From assembly GCA_019671005.1 (NCBI GenBank), contig CM033745.1:46433241-46497240 (forward strand): a stretch of DNA of 64,000 nucleotides, given 5' to 3'. The position numbers were made by a program, and so were the translations under genes. The notes beneath the pieces are model-generated. The model ran no database searches. It was given only the letters and a program-made list of their open reading frames with translations, and was not told the DNA's origin. The stretch is from Hibiscus mutabilis. Lineage: Eukaryota; Streptophyta; Magnoliopsida; Malvales; Malvaceae. Shown one piece after another: positions 24,102 through 35,373 of the stretch. Every line of letters starts with the position of its first letter. Position 1 is the stretch's first letter.

Positions 24102-25900
24102 CATGAAAACCTTCAGCGTTCTTTGAATGTCAGTATTAAGCACAGAACATCTAACAAATTTTGAGAATCTGCAAAACGTTATCATTTTGAAAAATACTTT
24201 TAAAAATGTTATCAGAAATTTATCTTAAAAGTAATTTTGAAAAATCAATCGTAAAATTTTAATATTTGACATTGTTATCAAAAATACTTTTAAAAAGATA
24301 AAATATTTATGTGAGACATGATATTATAAAATAAAAATAAATGAATATAAATGATGTTTAAATTCGTTATCATAAAATTTATTAATATTATTATATGTGA
24401 AATAAATCAATTTATATAATAAAAATATAAAAACGATAACAATTCATTAATAACTTTTTTATATATAAAATATAAACTTTAAATATTTCTAAATGATTAA
24501 TATAAAATTTTAAATTAAATATAAAAGCTTAACCTGCATTTATATATTATTATAATATAACTAAATATTAATTTAATATATTAATAATTATTATATTTAA
24601 TATTGTTTTATAATATTAAAGTTTTTTTTTATTTATGTTTATTTAAAATATTAAAAATTTAATATTATTTTAATAATTATTGTATTTAATAGTAAAATAT
24701 TAATTTAATATAATAATTATTATATTTAATATTATTTTAATATATTAGTATTAATATTAGTGTTAATAACTAAGGGTAAAAATGTAACTTCACACCTAAA
24801 ATTATTTTTCACCCAAAAATTAAAAATTTTGACATTATTTATGGGTGAAAAAAATATTTTTTTGAGCAAAAATTCCTTTGGAGGTGGGTGCAAAATCACT
24901 TTGAAAACGCCATTTATATCGAATCGACTTGTTTGGGATTGTTTTAACTTTAAAATATATTTTTGAGTTGCCAAAAGCAATCCCAAACAGCTAATCTTAT
25001 ACCAATCTATTGGTGGACTGGCGCCCTTCATGTGGCCTGCCGTTCCTTTGTTGCTCATCACCCTTGCACCAGCTAGAGTTAAGCTCCATTGCTGGTTTTT
25101 TACTGGCGTAAAATACACCATAGTTCATTCAATTATATTGTTTGGTTTGGGGGGGAATCATGCAAGTTACAATTTTGTCATTCAATTAATATTTTGATAC
25201 AGTCAAATACTCTACCATTAAAATTAAAAATTTTATATAATAATAGTTTAGTTCTTATATATTTTATCGCTTTGATTCTAATTAGAAATAATTAAATTAT
25301 TTAATTATTCATATTTAAAATTATATTAGTGAAGTGACAGTTAATTGTCTATTAGTAAAGTATTTTTGTTTGTCGAGCTATCTCATTTATCAATTATGCT
25401 GATGGATAATAGAAAGGAGTGTTGCAAATGATCGGAAGGTGTGTCGAGAAGGTGCAATGTCAAAAATTTTAAATACAAAAGTTAAATTTATTGAATTATT
25501 TCGAATAAGAACCAAATTGTTCGAATATATAAGTTTTAGAGACAACTATTATTATATCAAACTATATTTCAATTTTAATGATCAAATGACTTGTGACAAT
25601 TTGAATTGAAAAATTAAATTATTTTTTTAATAATGCATTTATAATCAAACACATAATTTTTTTTGAAAGGTAATCAAACACATAATTAAATTACCAAAAT
25701 GTTTTTTACATTTTTCTTGAATGGTCTAATTGTGATTAAAAAGCACAAATCAATTCGAACTTTTGTCTCTTAGAATAAACATCGTCTACTTTTCCAACGA
25801 AATAACATTTGCCATTAAATTAATGACATTTGCTAACCGATTATCTGACCGAATTAGTAAAGTGATAATATAAATCCATTACAATATTTAAGGTTTTTGG
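24102..25900. other. AT-rich intergenic sequence without genes
   Basis: From 24190 to 24760 it is almost pure A+T, with repeated TTATATTTAATATT and TTAATATA words. A 12-bp perfect inverted repeat (TGTTTGGGATTG at 24930-24941, CAATCCCAAACA at 24978-24989) forms a hairpin with a 36-bp loop. No coding, RNA gene or clear element end is visible. Confidence 0.7.
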
Positions 25901-25904
25901 CTCT

Positions 25905-25966
25905 GAATTCTAAGTAAAATTACTTCCCCATAAACAAGAACAAGAACTTACCATTGTCATGGCTAA
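25905..25966 (-). pseudogene. Remnant of eEF1B-gamma first exon and intron start
   Basis: The minus strand reads GCCATGACAATG followed by a donor GTAAGTTCTTG and TTTATGGGGAAGT. It aligns over about 55 bp with the PPR gene start at 30332 (GCCATGGCACTG, GTAAGTTCTTG, TTTATGGACAAGT), the main difference being an extra TTCTTG-like unit. No exon 2 follows, so it is a broken copy of the same 5' end, in the same orientation and 4.4 kb away. Identity as eEF1B-gamma is inferred from the PPR copy. Confidence 0.55.
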
Positions 25967-26909
25967 TGGCATGGGTGCATTTTACTCTCACTTTCTCCGT
26001 TCTACTAAATTTAGCGTTTATTGTTTTTTAAAATTTAAAATTCTTAAACTTCGATTATAATTATTTGAAATAATTAAATTTATAAAATATATTTAAAACC
26101 ACTTGAAGACTTTTAAAATATACTTTCATATTTTTGTCAATAATAAACTTTAAATAATAAGTTAATTTTTTTTTGAAAAATAATGATTGTGTGACGATCA
26201 TAGAGGGAAAAGATTGTACTTTGTAAGGAACTAGCTGTGCACCATATAGGACTGCCAACAATAATTAGGGATGGAGTTGAATATTTGCAATTTCTATAAA
26301 ATTGAAATTCGAATTTCTAATAAGTTGAAAAATTCAAATTCGTTTATCATTTGTACTAAATTCAAGTATTATATTCAATTTCAAATTCAAATTTAATTAT
26401 CTAAAAATCCGCATTCAGTAAGTTCAGAAAATTAAAAATGAAACATATAATGGATCTGGATATCCGATGATGCATGTCTAGTTTGATGATTGAGAATCAC
26501 ATTGGGCGTAAGCATTCAAAACCCATTTGCATAAAGAACAATGCACTCCATTAGGCAGAAAACCATTACTTAATTTTAAACCTCCGCGAATTCAACTTGG
26601 GGAGGACGAATGAAGCAGCAGGCAAACCCAGTTTATTAGGGAGATAAAGTGGAGCCACTGTTCGTAAACCGTCCCAGATACAGATAATCGTTTGGCCAAC
26701 GATTTGGTCATTAATTAATAGTGTTGAAAGCCGGTAGGCATTGCACTCTACTTCAATTCTTTTGGCAAATAGATGGCATGCATATGGTAAGTAATCTATT
26801 CTATAACAACAAAGATATTGGGCAAACATAAACAAGGACCAGAACTTCCAATTAAGCAGTATGCAACATGTTTACCATCTAAAACAGAATTAAACCATAC
26901 CATGGTTAA

Positions 26910-27329
26910 CTAGCCACAGCAATTGTCCTTTTGTTCGATAGGCCATCCCTTCATTTGAACAGTTCCGGTTGCCTTGTTAGCACTTGGCTGGCTACCCATT
27001 CTGCACAGATTTTGATGCAAAATCATATAGGCAAACTTCATAAATAAGGACATGAAAAGTAAACGATTTTTTTTAATTGAAAGCGTTTTGGACAAGATGG
27101 AATAGTTTCCTGATGATCAAGACAAGCAATGTGACACAGAACAATTCATCGAAAGGGATATTAAATGTTCTGAAGTGGATTGAGAACCTATTATAGTTGG
27201 TGATGATAGTAATATCTTGCCAATAATCAATCAGTAGCAAATAGCTAAATAGATGGAAGAGTGAGACTAATTTTACTTTTTCTTGATTGTTCCAGCCATG
27301 GTTTAAGAAAGCCTGCTCCACATTGATTG
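26910..27329 (-). pseudogene. RABD-type Rab GTPase, last two exons only
   Basis: After an acceptor (TTTTGTAG), the exon at 27329-27277 encodes INVEQAFL and then, one base out of frame, a TMAGTIKKK-like stretch: an extra A near 27299-27303 breaks the frame. It ends AAGAAAAA before donor GTAAAA. The last exon, 27000-26910, follows acceptor TTGTGCAG and encodes MGSQPSANKA then GTVQMKGWPIEQKDNCCG and stop. This is the C-terminal tail of plant Rab1/RABD GTPases, with the two Cys of the geranylgeranylation site kept. The GTP-binding exons are absent; upstream lies the 3' end of the PPR gene. A transcribed-looking 3' UTR may extend to about 26560. Confidence 0.75.
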
Positions 27330-27779
27330 CTACAAAATAAAAAAGAACTCATCAAACCAACAAAAAACAGTAGTTTAATAAAATCTCAGGAAGGAGAATA
27401 GCCCCCATCAACAAACAGATATTACAGGAGAAACATCATAACAAACAAATCACTCAGGTTCACATCTCCAAAAAAAATACGCCGTTCCAACAGGACAAAA
27501 CATACATGACATGCTGAAGGACGAGCTGCATATGAAAATAATAAGTAGATGTAGGTCCATTTTCATTTAGACCTTGTAATAAGTAGATTGGATGTCTCAG
27601 AATCCCATTGAAGGACACAGAATTTGTATCTTTCTGTTGCAGCCAATGGAAAATCCTGTGCTTCACCCTGTCACAAAAATGCATAACATATATTAAATCA
27701 CAAATAATCGTGTCACTGTGAAAAAACATTTATAATAATAAGGTATTTGGTCACATGTGGATCTGGTACTGATCCCTGG
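27330..27779 (-). other. Probable 3' UTR and spacer behind the PPR gene
   Basis: No protein family is recognisable. A possible acceptor (TGTGACAG) lies near 27668 on the minus strand, so an intron in the 3' UTR is possible. Confidence 0.4.
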
Positions 27780-30332
27780 TTAAATGTTGGCAGCAGCTAA
27801 TAGGTCCTCATCGGAGCTCCAATTATTCATTCCTTTAGCCTTCATTTCCGAGCAGATAATCTGAGCCTCTTGCAACCTTCCCTGCCCTCTAAGGCCCATC
27901 ACAAGTTCCTTACAAGTAGAGAGGCGTGGAAGGAAATGATTCTCAAACATTTCTCGATACCAAGGGTATGCTCCAATGAAATCCTTGTGTTCACAATATC
28001 CCTTAATCAGAAGGTCATATGTATCAGCTTTAGGAACCAATCCCTTGGCCTGCATATCACCAACAAGATCCTTTATTTCTAACAAGTTTCCCCTTTTAAA
28101 CTGACCCATAATCAAGCTATTGTAGGTCATTTTGTCAGGACAAATTCCCCGATCTACCATCTCGTGATGCAAGGAAAATGCATTCTCAACATCTCCATGC
28201 TCCGCATACAAGTGAATCATCAAATTATATATAAGTAGATCAGGAGTCAAATACATCTCTTTCATTTCACGAAACAGTCTCTCTGCAAGCTCAATTCCTT
28301 CTTTACTGCATCCACTAATGAGAGTATGGTAGGTATTCAAAGTCGGCTTGATGGCCAAACTCTTCATGTTTTCATACAATTCTAGACATTTATGGGAATT
28401 TCCTTCATTTGAATACCCTGATAATAAGGTGTTGTAAGTGATAACATCGGGACTACACCCGCTACTCATGATTTTGGGAAGCAAAGCTTCAGCTTCAGTT
28501 ACCTTTCCATTCTTGCATAGTCCATTGATGAGTGTATTAAATGTTACGATTGTCGGTGTTGTTTCACCCTTCACCATTTCATCGAAGTACTCAAAAGCAT
28601 CATCCAACTTCCCGGCAGCACAACTTCCAGCAATGAGCATGTTATATATCTGCACGTTAGGCAACACACCTCTACTTATCATATCCCTAAAGGTTATGTT
28701 GGCTTCGAGAAGCATACCATCCTTGCATAAACAATTTATGAGGGAACCATAACTTACAATATTTAGCTTAATCCCATCCTTTTCCATTTCTTCTATAATC
28801 ACAAAACACCTATGGAGTGCATTCATTTTCCCATAGCCATTAATTAGAATGTTGTATGTCTGGACGTTGGGCAAAACACCCTTTTCCTTCATCTTTTTTA
28901 CCCATTTTTCGGCATTTTCCATCTCTTTGATTTCGAAGAACTTGCCGATCAATGTATTGAATGTAACACAATCAGGCCTCAATCCCAACTTTTCCATGCG
29001 CTCAACCGTAGAAATGGCTCGATTCATATCACCAGTTCGACAATATCCATTCACAATGGTATTAAACACTACCTCATTCGGCACAAACCCTTTTTCGATC
29101 TCGTTCTGCAAAACCTCTTCTGCTTTTTCAAAGTTCCCTTCCTTGCACAAATGATTCAACCAATTGTTTAATGTATATCTATTGATCCCAACTCTTTGTT
29201 CACTCATTTCTTCATACAAAGCCAATGCACTTTCAACATTCCCACTCTTCAAAAACCCATCAAAAAGAATACTAAAAGTATACGCATCAGCAGCAAATCC
29301 TTGAGCTTCCATTTCCTTCAAAACCCTTTTTGCCTCATCTATTCTACGGGCATGACAAAGGCCACTAACCAATGTGTTGAAAGTAACAATGTTAGGCTCC
29401 ACATTCTCCTTTACCATCCTCTCTTTTAAATCAAAAGCCTTTTCTAACTCCCCAACCTTACAATATCCATCAATAAGAGAATTGTACGTAACCAAACTTG
29501 GCACCAATTTTCTCTCAGATATCTCATTAAAAGCTTTCTCTGCATCTCTAATCCTCTTCTCCTTACAAAGGCCGCTAATCAAAACATTATAGATAAACAA
29601 ACTTGGACTCACCCCTTTGTTCTTCATGCAATCCAAAAACTCATTAGCCCTTTTCAAGTCCCCTAATTTCACAGCAGCTTGAATAGCTTTTCCATACATG
29701 AATTTATTAGGTCTAAAGCCAGACCCTATTATTTCTTCAAACAAATCAAGGGCTTTACCAAACTTATTCAAAGAAACCAAAGAGTCAAGCAACAAGTTGA
29801 GAGAAGTTATAGAAGGTTCCATACCTTCCTTCCTTAAAGCCCTATATAACTCCATGGCTTCACTGTGCATTTTGGATTGAGCTAACAAGGAAAAGAGAAC
29901 ATTCGAGAAATCGAGTTTCAAGGAAGGTGAGGCAACAGCGAAGAGACTGAAGAGATCGGGAGCTGATTTTGAACAAAGAAGAGATTTTGTGAGGGTTTGG
30001 GCAGCTTCAGTTTGGCCCTGTTGGAGTAAAGCTGAAAGCTTTCGAATATGACGGTGGCATTCATGGTGGTCGAGAGAGGTTCCATTTTTGTTGGGGGTTT
30101 CTCTGGTTTTGGTTATTTCAGGTGAAGACAGTGCGGAAAAATGTTGGGGAGTTTGGAGTCTCTCCAATTTGACAGCCACACCACTACATTCTGCAGCAAT
30201 GAGAGCCTTGAAGGCATTTTTACTTATTTTTCCAGCATGCAATACCTGCACAAGTTAATTCCATTATCAAATACCACAGCCAAACCCCTGCTTGAAATCA
30301 CTTGTCCATAAACAAGAACTTACCAGTGCCAT
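27780..30332 (-). CDS. P-class pentatricopeptide repeat protein with eEF1B-gamma-like N-terminus
   Basis: PPR proteins of this class bind organelle RNA one base per repeat. The protein has about 18 tandem 35-residue repeats with the usual signatures (VTYNSLIDGYCKVGELEKA, VTFNTLINGLCKNGKVTEAE) and no E or DYW tail. It resembles Arabidopsis At5g12100, which is annotated mitochondrial. The long exon (30245-27780) has no ATG before about residue 130. The start comes from a spliced exon: ATGGCACTG at 30332-30324, donor GTAAGT, 78-bp intron, acceptor TTGTGCAG, then an in-frame join, giving 824 residues. The first ~30 residues, MAL then VLHAGKISKNAFKALIAAE, match the N-terminus of eEF1B-gamma, not a PPR presequence. 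Targeting is therefore uncertain. The repeat region is intact. Confidence 0.9.
30246..30323 (-). other. First coding intron of the PPR gene
   Basis: 78 bp with GTAAGT donor and TTGTGCAG acceptor; phase 0 after codon 3. The position after Met-Ala-Leu is the one I recall for eEF1B-gamma intron 1. Confidence 0.75.
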
Positions 30333-30550
30333 GGCTTGAAAACAGGGACGCTCAGATTTCAGATCTGGAAACGAAAACCAAACACAAAATGAAAATATAG
30401 CAGTACAAGCATTCAAAGAAATGGGTGTTTCTCCATTAATTAAAGGTGAAAAAGGAGAAGGGAGATGCCAGATAACCTAGCAGCCACAGTCGGCAGGAGA
30501 GAGTTGAAGTGGAACAGAGGAATGCAAGGGAAAGTAGGTTTTTTTATATA
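30333..30550 (-). promoter_or_regulatory. Core promoter and 5' UTR with intron of the PPR gene
   Basis: A TATA box (TATATAAA) lies at 30550-30543 on the minus strand. The leader then has a candidate UTR intron: donor after CTGCTAG at 30477, acceptor CGTTTCCAG at 30365, 112 bp. The remaining UTR exon (30364-30333) ends TTTTCAAGCC before the ATG. The layout suits a housekeeping gene and may have come with the eEF1B-gamma start. Confidence 0.55.
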
Positions 30551-30559
30551 TGTATTTGG

Positions 30560-32140
30560 TCTAATAACATTTTAGGTAAACTTAAATTAAATTAGGCTTT
30601 TTGTCTCTTCGCCTTTTAAGAATATTTTAAATTTATGTAATTTGTTCCTCTTAATATTTAATTTGTCTTTAAATTTTTTGTTCTATATATAATATATATA
30701 TAATTTTGATATATAATTTGTGTAAAATTAATTTTATACAAATTTACATATTTATACTATAAAACTCAAATGTTAAATTCTTACTCTTATATCTTAAATT
30801 ATATATATTAACTTTAAATTTTAAACTCTTAAACTTAAATCTTTAAATTTTAAATTCTAATTTCGAAATTTAAAAGATACATATAAAGTTTACATAGTCC
30901 GTTTATGAAAGTTTTTTTCGCTACAGAATATATAGTTATTTACTTATTTAGAATCGGTCCTCTTATTTTTTATAATTATTTATAGTTTGTTTCTTCAACT
31001 GCAATTGGTTGCCGAGGAATTTCAAAATTATGTTTGAGCATGAACATTCAAAAGAAGTTGTCTGTTTGCATTTATAATTTCAATCACCACCTTTTTCTTT
31101 ATATTACAATACTAAAATGGTTGTTCGTTTGTTTGCAACTGTTGTTGCCTATAATTGCTTATCTTTTATTCTTCAAATGAAGCTTGTTGTTTGATTTTTG
31201 TACTTTAAATCTTAATTATTTGATTAATAAATTTTTATTTTTCTTTTTTTTTATCATTCATACTAAGAAAAATATAAGAGTTCGTTTAGTTTTAGAGGAT
31301 GAAGTTCATTTTTATTTTGTTGAAAAATAAAAACGGTAAAAAAAAACGTATTTGATTATAAAATTAAAAAATGATTTTTAAAAAATAAAAATAATTGAAA
31401 ATTTTGAAAATATAAAAAAGACGTTTTCATTGAAAATGTTTCAAGAAAGCAGAAAATATGAAAAACGATTTTAACCTCATTTTAACCCCGGTTTAAATCC
31501 TTCTAATGTCATTTTATAAAATTTTAGTTTATTTACTTATATTTTATTTATTTATTATTATAATATTTTCTAACTATATTTTTTTAGTTATTTAATAATT
31601 ATTTTTCATTTTTATTTTGAAAAACCATATACCAAACACATTTTTATTTTTGAAAACAAGTTTCTATCTCTATTAACCAAGTATGTTTTCTAAATTTTAA
31701 AAAACTAAAAACGAAAATTATTTTATGAAAACAAAATTTCTAAATTCTAAACTTGAATCACTAACCATATTACCCTGAATTTTAAATCTTAACATTTAAA
31801 TCTTATATCTAACATTAAATCCTAAAATTTAACTAAAAACTCTACCGTCAATATATTGAATATAAATCCATATATTATATTAGTATTTTATGAATCTAAA
31901 AATTACAGATGCAAACATTCCAGCAAAGATGAAACTAAATCGTAAGCAAAACAGATGGTTGAGTTGTTTTGGAGATGGGAAGTGTAGGAATTAAGCGAGA
32001 AAGGAGTGGTGGTGGCGGTGGAAAAGTAGCGGAGGGATAAACTCTACATTATTTGGATGCTTAGAAAATCAACAAAGAAAATGAAGAGAAATGGGTATGA
32101 AAATTAATTGAACGTATAAAGAAGTTTAAGGGGAAAGAGT
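30560..32140. other. AT-rich spacer with decayed MITE remnant
   Basis: No genes. At 31740-31872 there is half of a CCTAAA-rich foldback ending CTACCGTCAATATATTGAAT, a decayed relative of the family at 32761 and 54528. The rest is A/T-rich low-complexity sequence. Confidence 0.55.
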
Positions 32141-32143
32141 AAT

Positions 32144-32516
32144 GGGATGAGCACGGGTCGGGTCGGATCGGGTTTTTAGTCTATCTAAACTCGACCCAAA
32201 AATAAATACCATAAAACTCAACCTGATCTCGACACGTCTTTTAAAAAAATTAATTTTAAGGACTTAATTATAAAAATATAATTTTAGGAGATTTAATCAT
32301 AAAAAATAATATTATAAAAAATCTATATAAAGAGGGGGTATTATTATAAATCACCCTAAAAATTTAGGGAAAATTACACTATTAGTCCCGAGTCAGGTCA
32401 AATTAGATATTTTCTACCCTAAACTCGACTCGAACTTAAATTTTTTTATTAAAAAATCCTACCCGATCGGGCCGGGTCGGGTCGGAACCCGATCGGTTCA
32501 GGTAAAATGCTCATCC
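32144..32516. mobile_element. Short inverted-repeat element, hAT-like
   Basis: Left end GGGATGAGCACGGGTCGGGT and right end TGCTCATCC form short inverted repeats. The flanks inside are rich in GGGTCGGGT and its complement. No convincing 8-bp target repeat is seen. The interior is non-coding and carries Asp/Arg-free A-rich text. Confidence 0.45.
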
Positions 32517-32760
32517 ATAGAAAAGACCTACATAAAGAATGGATTAAGGGATTAAATTGGTATAATATTAAGATGACGAAGGTTAAACTTTTAGGATATT
32601 ACTAAAATTAGACTTAAATATAAAATAAGTGTCTAAAGTATTTTATCTGTTTGAATTGGAAAAAAAATGAGATACTTTAATCACCTATTTTATATTTAAA
32701 CCTTTAAATTATAAAAATGTGTGAAGTTTAAAGACTAAATTTATTAGGATAATTATTTGA

Positions 32761-33070
32761 TACACTGGCGGTGGAAACTTCTAGTTTCCACAAGTGCCTT
32801 AATTTTAGGGTTTAAGGACTCAATTTATGGTGTAGGGTTTAGGAGTTTAGTAGTTTAGAATTTATGGATTGTGAATAAAATTTAGGGTTTAGGGTTAGAA
32901 TTTAGGGTTTATAGGTTAAAACCTAAATCCTCAACATATTACACTAAAACCTAAACGCTAACCTCTAAACCTAAGATCATAACCCTAACCCCTAAATTCT
33001 AACAATTACCCCTAAATTTTAAACCCTTACACCTAAACCATACACCCTACACTAAGTCCCTAAACCCTAA
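32761..33070. mobile_element. Foldback MITE, left part, split by the 10-kb LTR element
   Basis: It starts TACACTGGCGGTGGAAACTT, passes AGTGCCTTAATTTTAGGG, and then has TTTAGGG-rich sequence followed by its CCCTAAA-rich mirror. It is interrupted after CCTAA at 33070 and resumes at 43161. It is non-autonomous and has no coding. Confidence 0.65.
33066..33070. repeat. Target duplication CCTAA, left copy
   Basis: The same five bases follow the element end at 43161-43165. Confidence 0.85.
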
Positions 33071-34469
33071 TGTAATAACCCGAACTTCGGGTTAGCAATC
33101 GGGTCTAAGACCTGGGCTTTAGGCCTTTATTTTGGAAGCATAGTTAAGAATATTAAGTGGGCTCATTACACTGGTGGGAGAGGTTTGAATTTTAAAAGGA
33201 TGATGATAGGAGAAAAAATGGAGATATTATTATAAGGAGAGAGAAGAAAGAAAAAGGAAAAAAAAGTAGATAGTGGGAGAGAGAGAAGAAGAAATGGGAG
33301 AAAAGTTGAGGGAGGAAATTTCAAACTTCGATCTATGAAAATCAGGTCATAGACGAGTCAGCTCGTGGTCACCAAGTCGTTGTTGCCACTGCCGTTTGTC
33401 GGGGTAAGGGGATTCGAGTTGCTTGAAAAGAGGTAGTTTTAACGGTCAAACCACGAAACAGAGGTCACTAGCGTGCTAACCGGTTGAAGAACAATGGGAC
33501 TGGAGTTCGTCGTCCTCGTCCAACGACCAAAAGAGGCCCCACGCGCCGTCCCCTACAAGTGGGCGTGCGCAGCAACAGAGGGTGGGTGCACATATGCTCA
33601 TGTGCACCACGCCGCACTGGATAGCTCTCATTGGGGTGTACCAAAGCCTTCATGCACCTGCCAGCACAAGATTCCATTCCTAGGGTGCATCCAGTTTACT
33701 GTGCGCCTGGCTGTATAAGATTGACCGGCGTTGACCTCCTGTTGACTTTTTTCGAGAGATCCTATCTAGGAGTTTCTCGACATTTCAGATCCATTGGTGC
33801 AATCTGTTTTGCCAAATTCAATCCGGTAAGCTATTTTACGTAATTGACTTTTGAATTCATTAAAATGTGTGATTAAGTTATACTTATGATATTAATTGAT
33901 ATACGAAGATTATTTGGGATCGGATATCGGATCAAGTTGAATATTCAGGAAGCTTGGATGATGATTTTAGCAATATCAACTTAAGGTTAGTACATCTCGA
34001 ACTTCGAAATGCTTCATGAGCATCATAAGTGTAATTGCCTTGCTTGTTAGTGGTTGCAAAATAGGTTGATGATAGATAAGCATGTGTTGAGACAGGTATT
34101 ATGAAGCTTGTATGTATAAGATGCATGAGGAGTTTTGGGAATAATTTGAGATGCTCGTATGAGCTTTAGAGACAGTATAGGGTCTTCTGAATATTCGTAT
34201 AATTATTTGATTGGTTGATTTACATGTTGTGTTGCTTGAGTGCTTGAGATATGATTTGGCATGTTTGATGGAGATTATACTAAATAGACTGATAATTGGT
34301 AATATTCGAATAAATGATTATGACACTGGTAATTATTATTAATTGAATGAACACATTAGTAAATAAAACCTAATGACTTTCATAAGCTTTAGGGATCGAA
34401 TAAGCATTGTAATATCGTAATTTGAGGGAATTGTACAAACCCGTGAATAGGGTATTAAAATAAGCTTTG

Positions 34470-34645
34470 GATGTACCCGTACGCGATTGGGGGTTGTATC
34501 GATACAGGTTGACCCATACTGATACTTGTGGAAATTAAAGATTTCCAGTAAGCAGTTCAAAATCGATACGCGTGTGAGTACCGATACCCGAGGGTACCGT
34601 ATCGATACTCGTGTTCGAGTACTGGTACCCGATACGCTAAATAAT
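34470..34645. repeat. Cluster of GTACCGATAC / GTATCGATAC motifs in 5' LTR
   Basis: TATCGATAC, TACCGATAC, TACTGATAC and CGATACGC occur at least eight times here. The homologous cluster in the 3' LTR is at 41860-42045. Confidence 0.8.
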
Positions 34646-34964
34646 CTATTAATGTAAATTAATGATAGAAATTGATATGAATATTAATAATCGAATTACG
34701 CCTTGTTAAATGAGATAATATGGATTAATGAAGACAATGAATGAGATTAATTATATATTTCTCCATAATTTACTAGCAACTTGGTAATGTAAAATAAATG
34801 ATGTGATGTGGATTAGCAAACATAGAGGGATCATTGGGATCACGTTGCTTGCATGTCGGGTAGATATTTGATTGGTTTAGTCTTCTTGATTGATGGGATC
34901 CGGATATCCGGTGAAAGTGTGTTGTAACACCATTGTTAGAGATACCAAATAGAGGTTACCAATG

Positions 34965-35170
34965 TTATATGACCTGAGCCTCATTCGAAGATACTCGATG
35001 GGGGATTCTAAGTATGGGTGTATATTCTAATGCTATGTGACTCGGCCTCACGCAAAGAGTAGATGCTCGATGGGGGATTTTGAGCAAGGGTGTATGTTCC
35101 AATGTTGTGTGACCCGACCTCACCTGGAGTGTATGTTCCGATGTTACATGACTCGACCTCACTCCAAAGT
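34965..35170 (+). repeat. Tandem repeat in 5' LTR with GACCCGGCCTCACC units
   Basis: About four units of TGTATGTTCCGATGYTATGT followed by GACYYGRCCTCAC, alternating with GATGCTCGATGGGGGATT. The counterpart is in the 3' LTR at 42365-42570. Confidence 0.75.
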
Positions 35171-35373
35171 TGTTGTTGATATGTGCTTTCGCCTAGATGA
35201 TCTGTTGAGATCTTGGGCTTGGTTGGACCTTGTGTGCTATGTTTGATGACTGTTTTAATGAAAGCATGTGTTTAGGTGACTAGTAGTAGCGCCATGTGTT
35301 TATTTATCTCTTCTTATTGCTCGTACTAGCTTGCATGTTTATGTTTATGATTAGCATGAAATATAGTATAGTA

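Noticed and set aside
30245..30251. GTG at 30251 as the PPR start codon
   Set aside because: Plant nuclear genes start at ATG. The GTG overlaps a splice acceptor, and an upstream ATG exon joins in frame.
32810..33070. Interstitial telomere array
   Set aside because: TTTAGGG units are degenerate, switch to CCCTAAA at the centre and lie within MITE ends, so it is a foldback element.
35037..35246. 69-codon frame with repeated MTRPH text
   Set aside because: It translates the LTR tandem repeat; the same happens in the 3' LTR copy.
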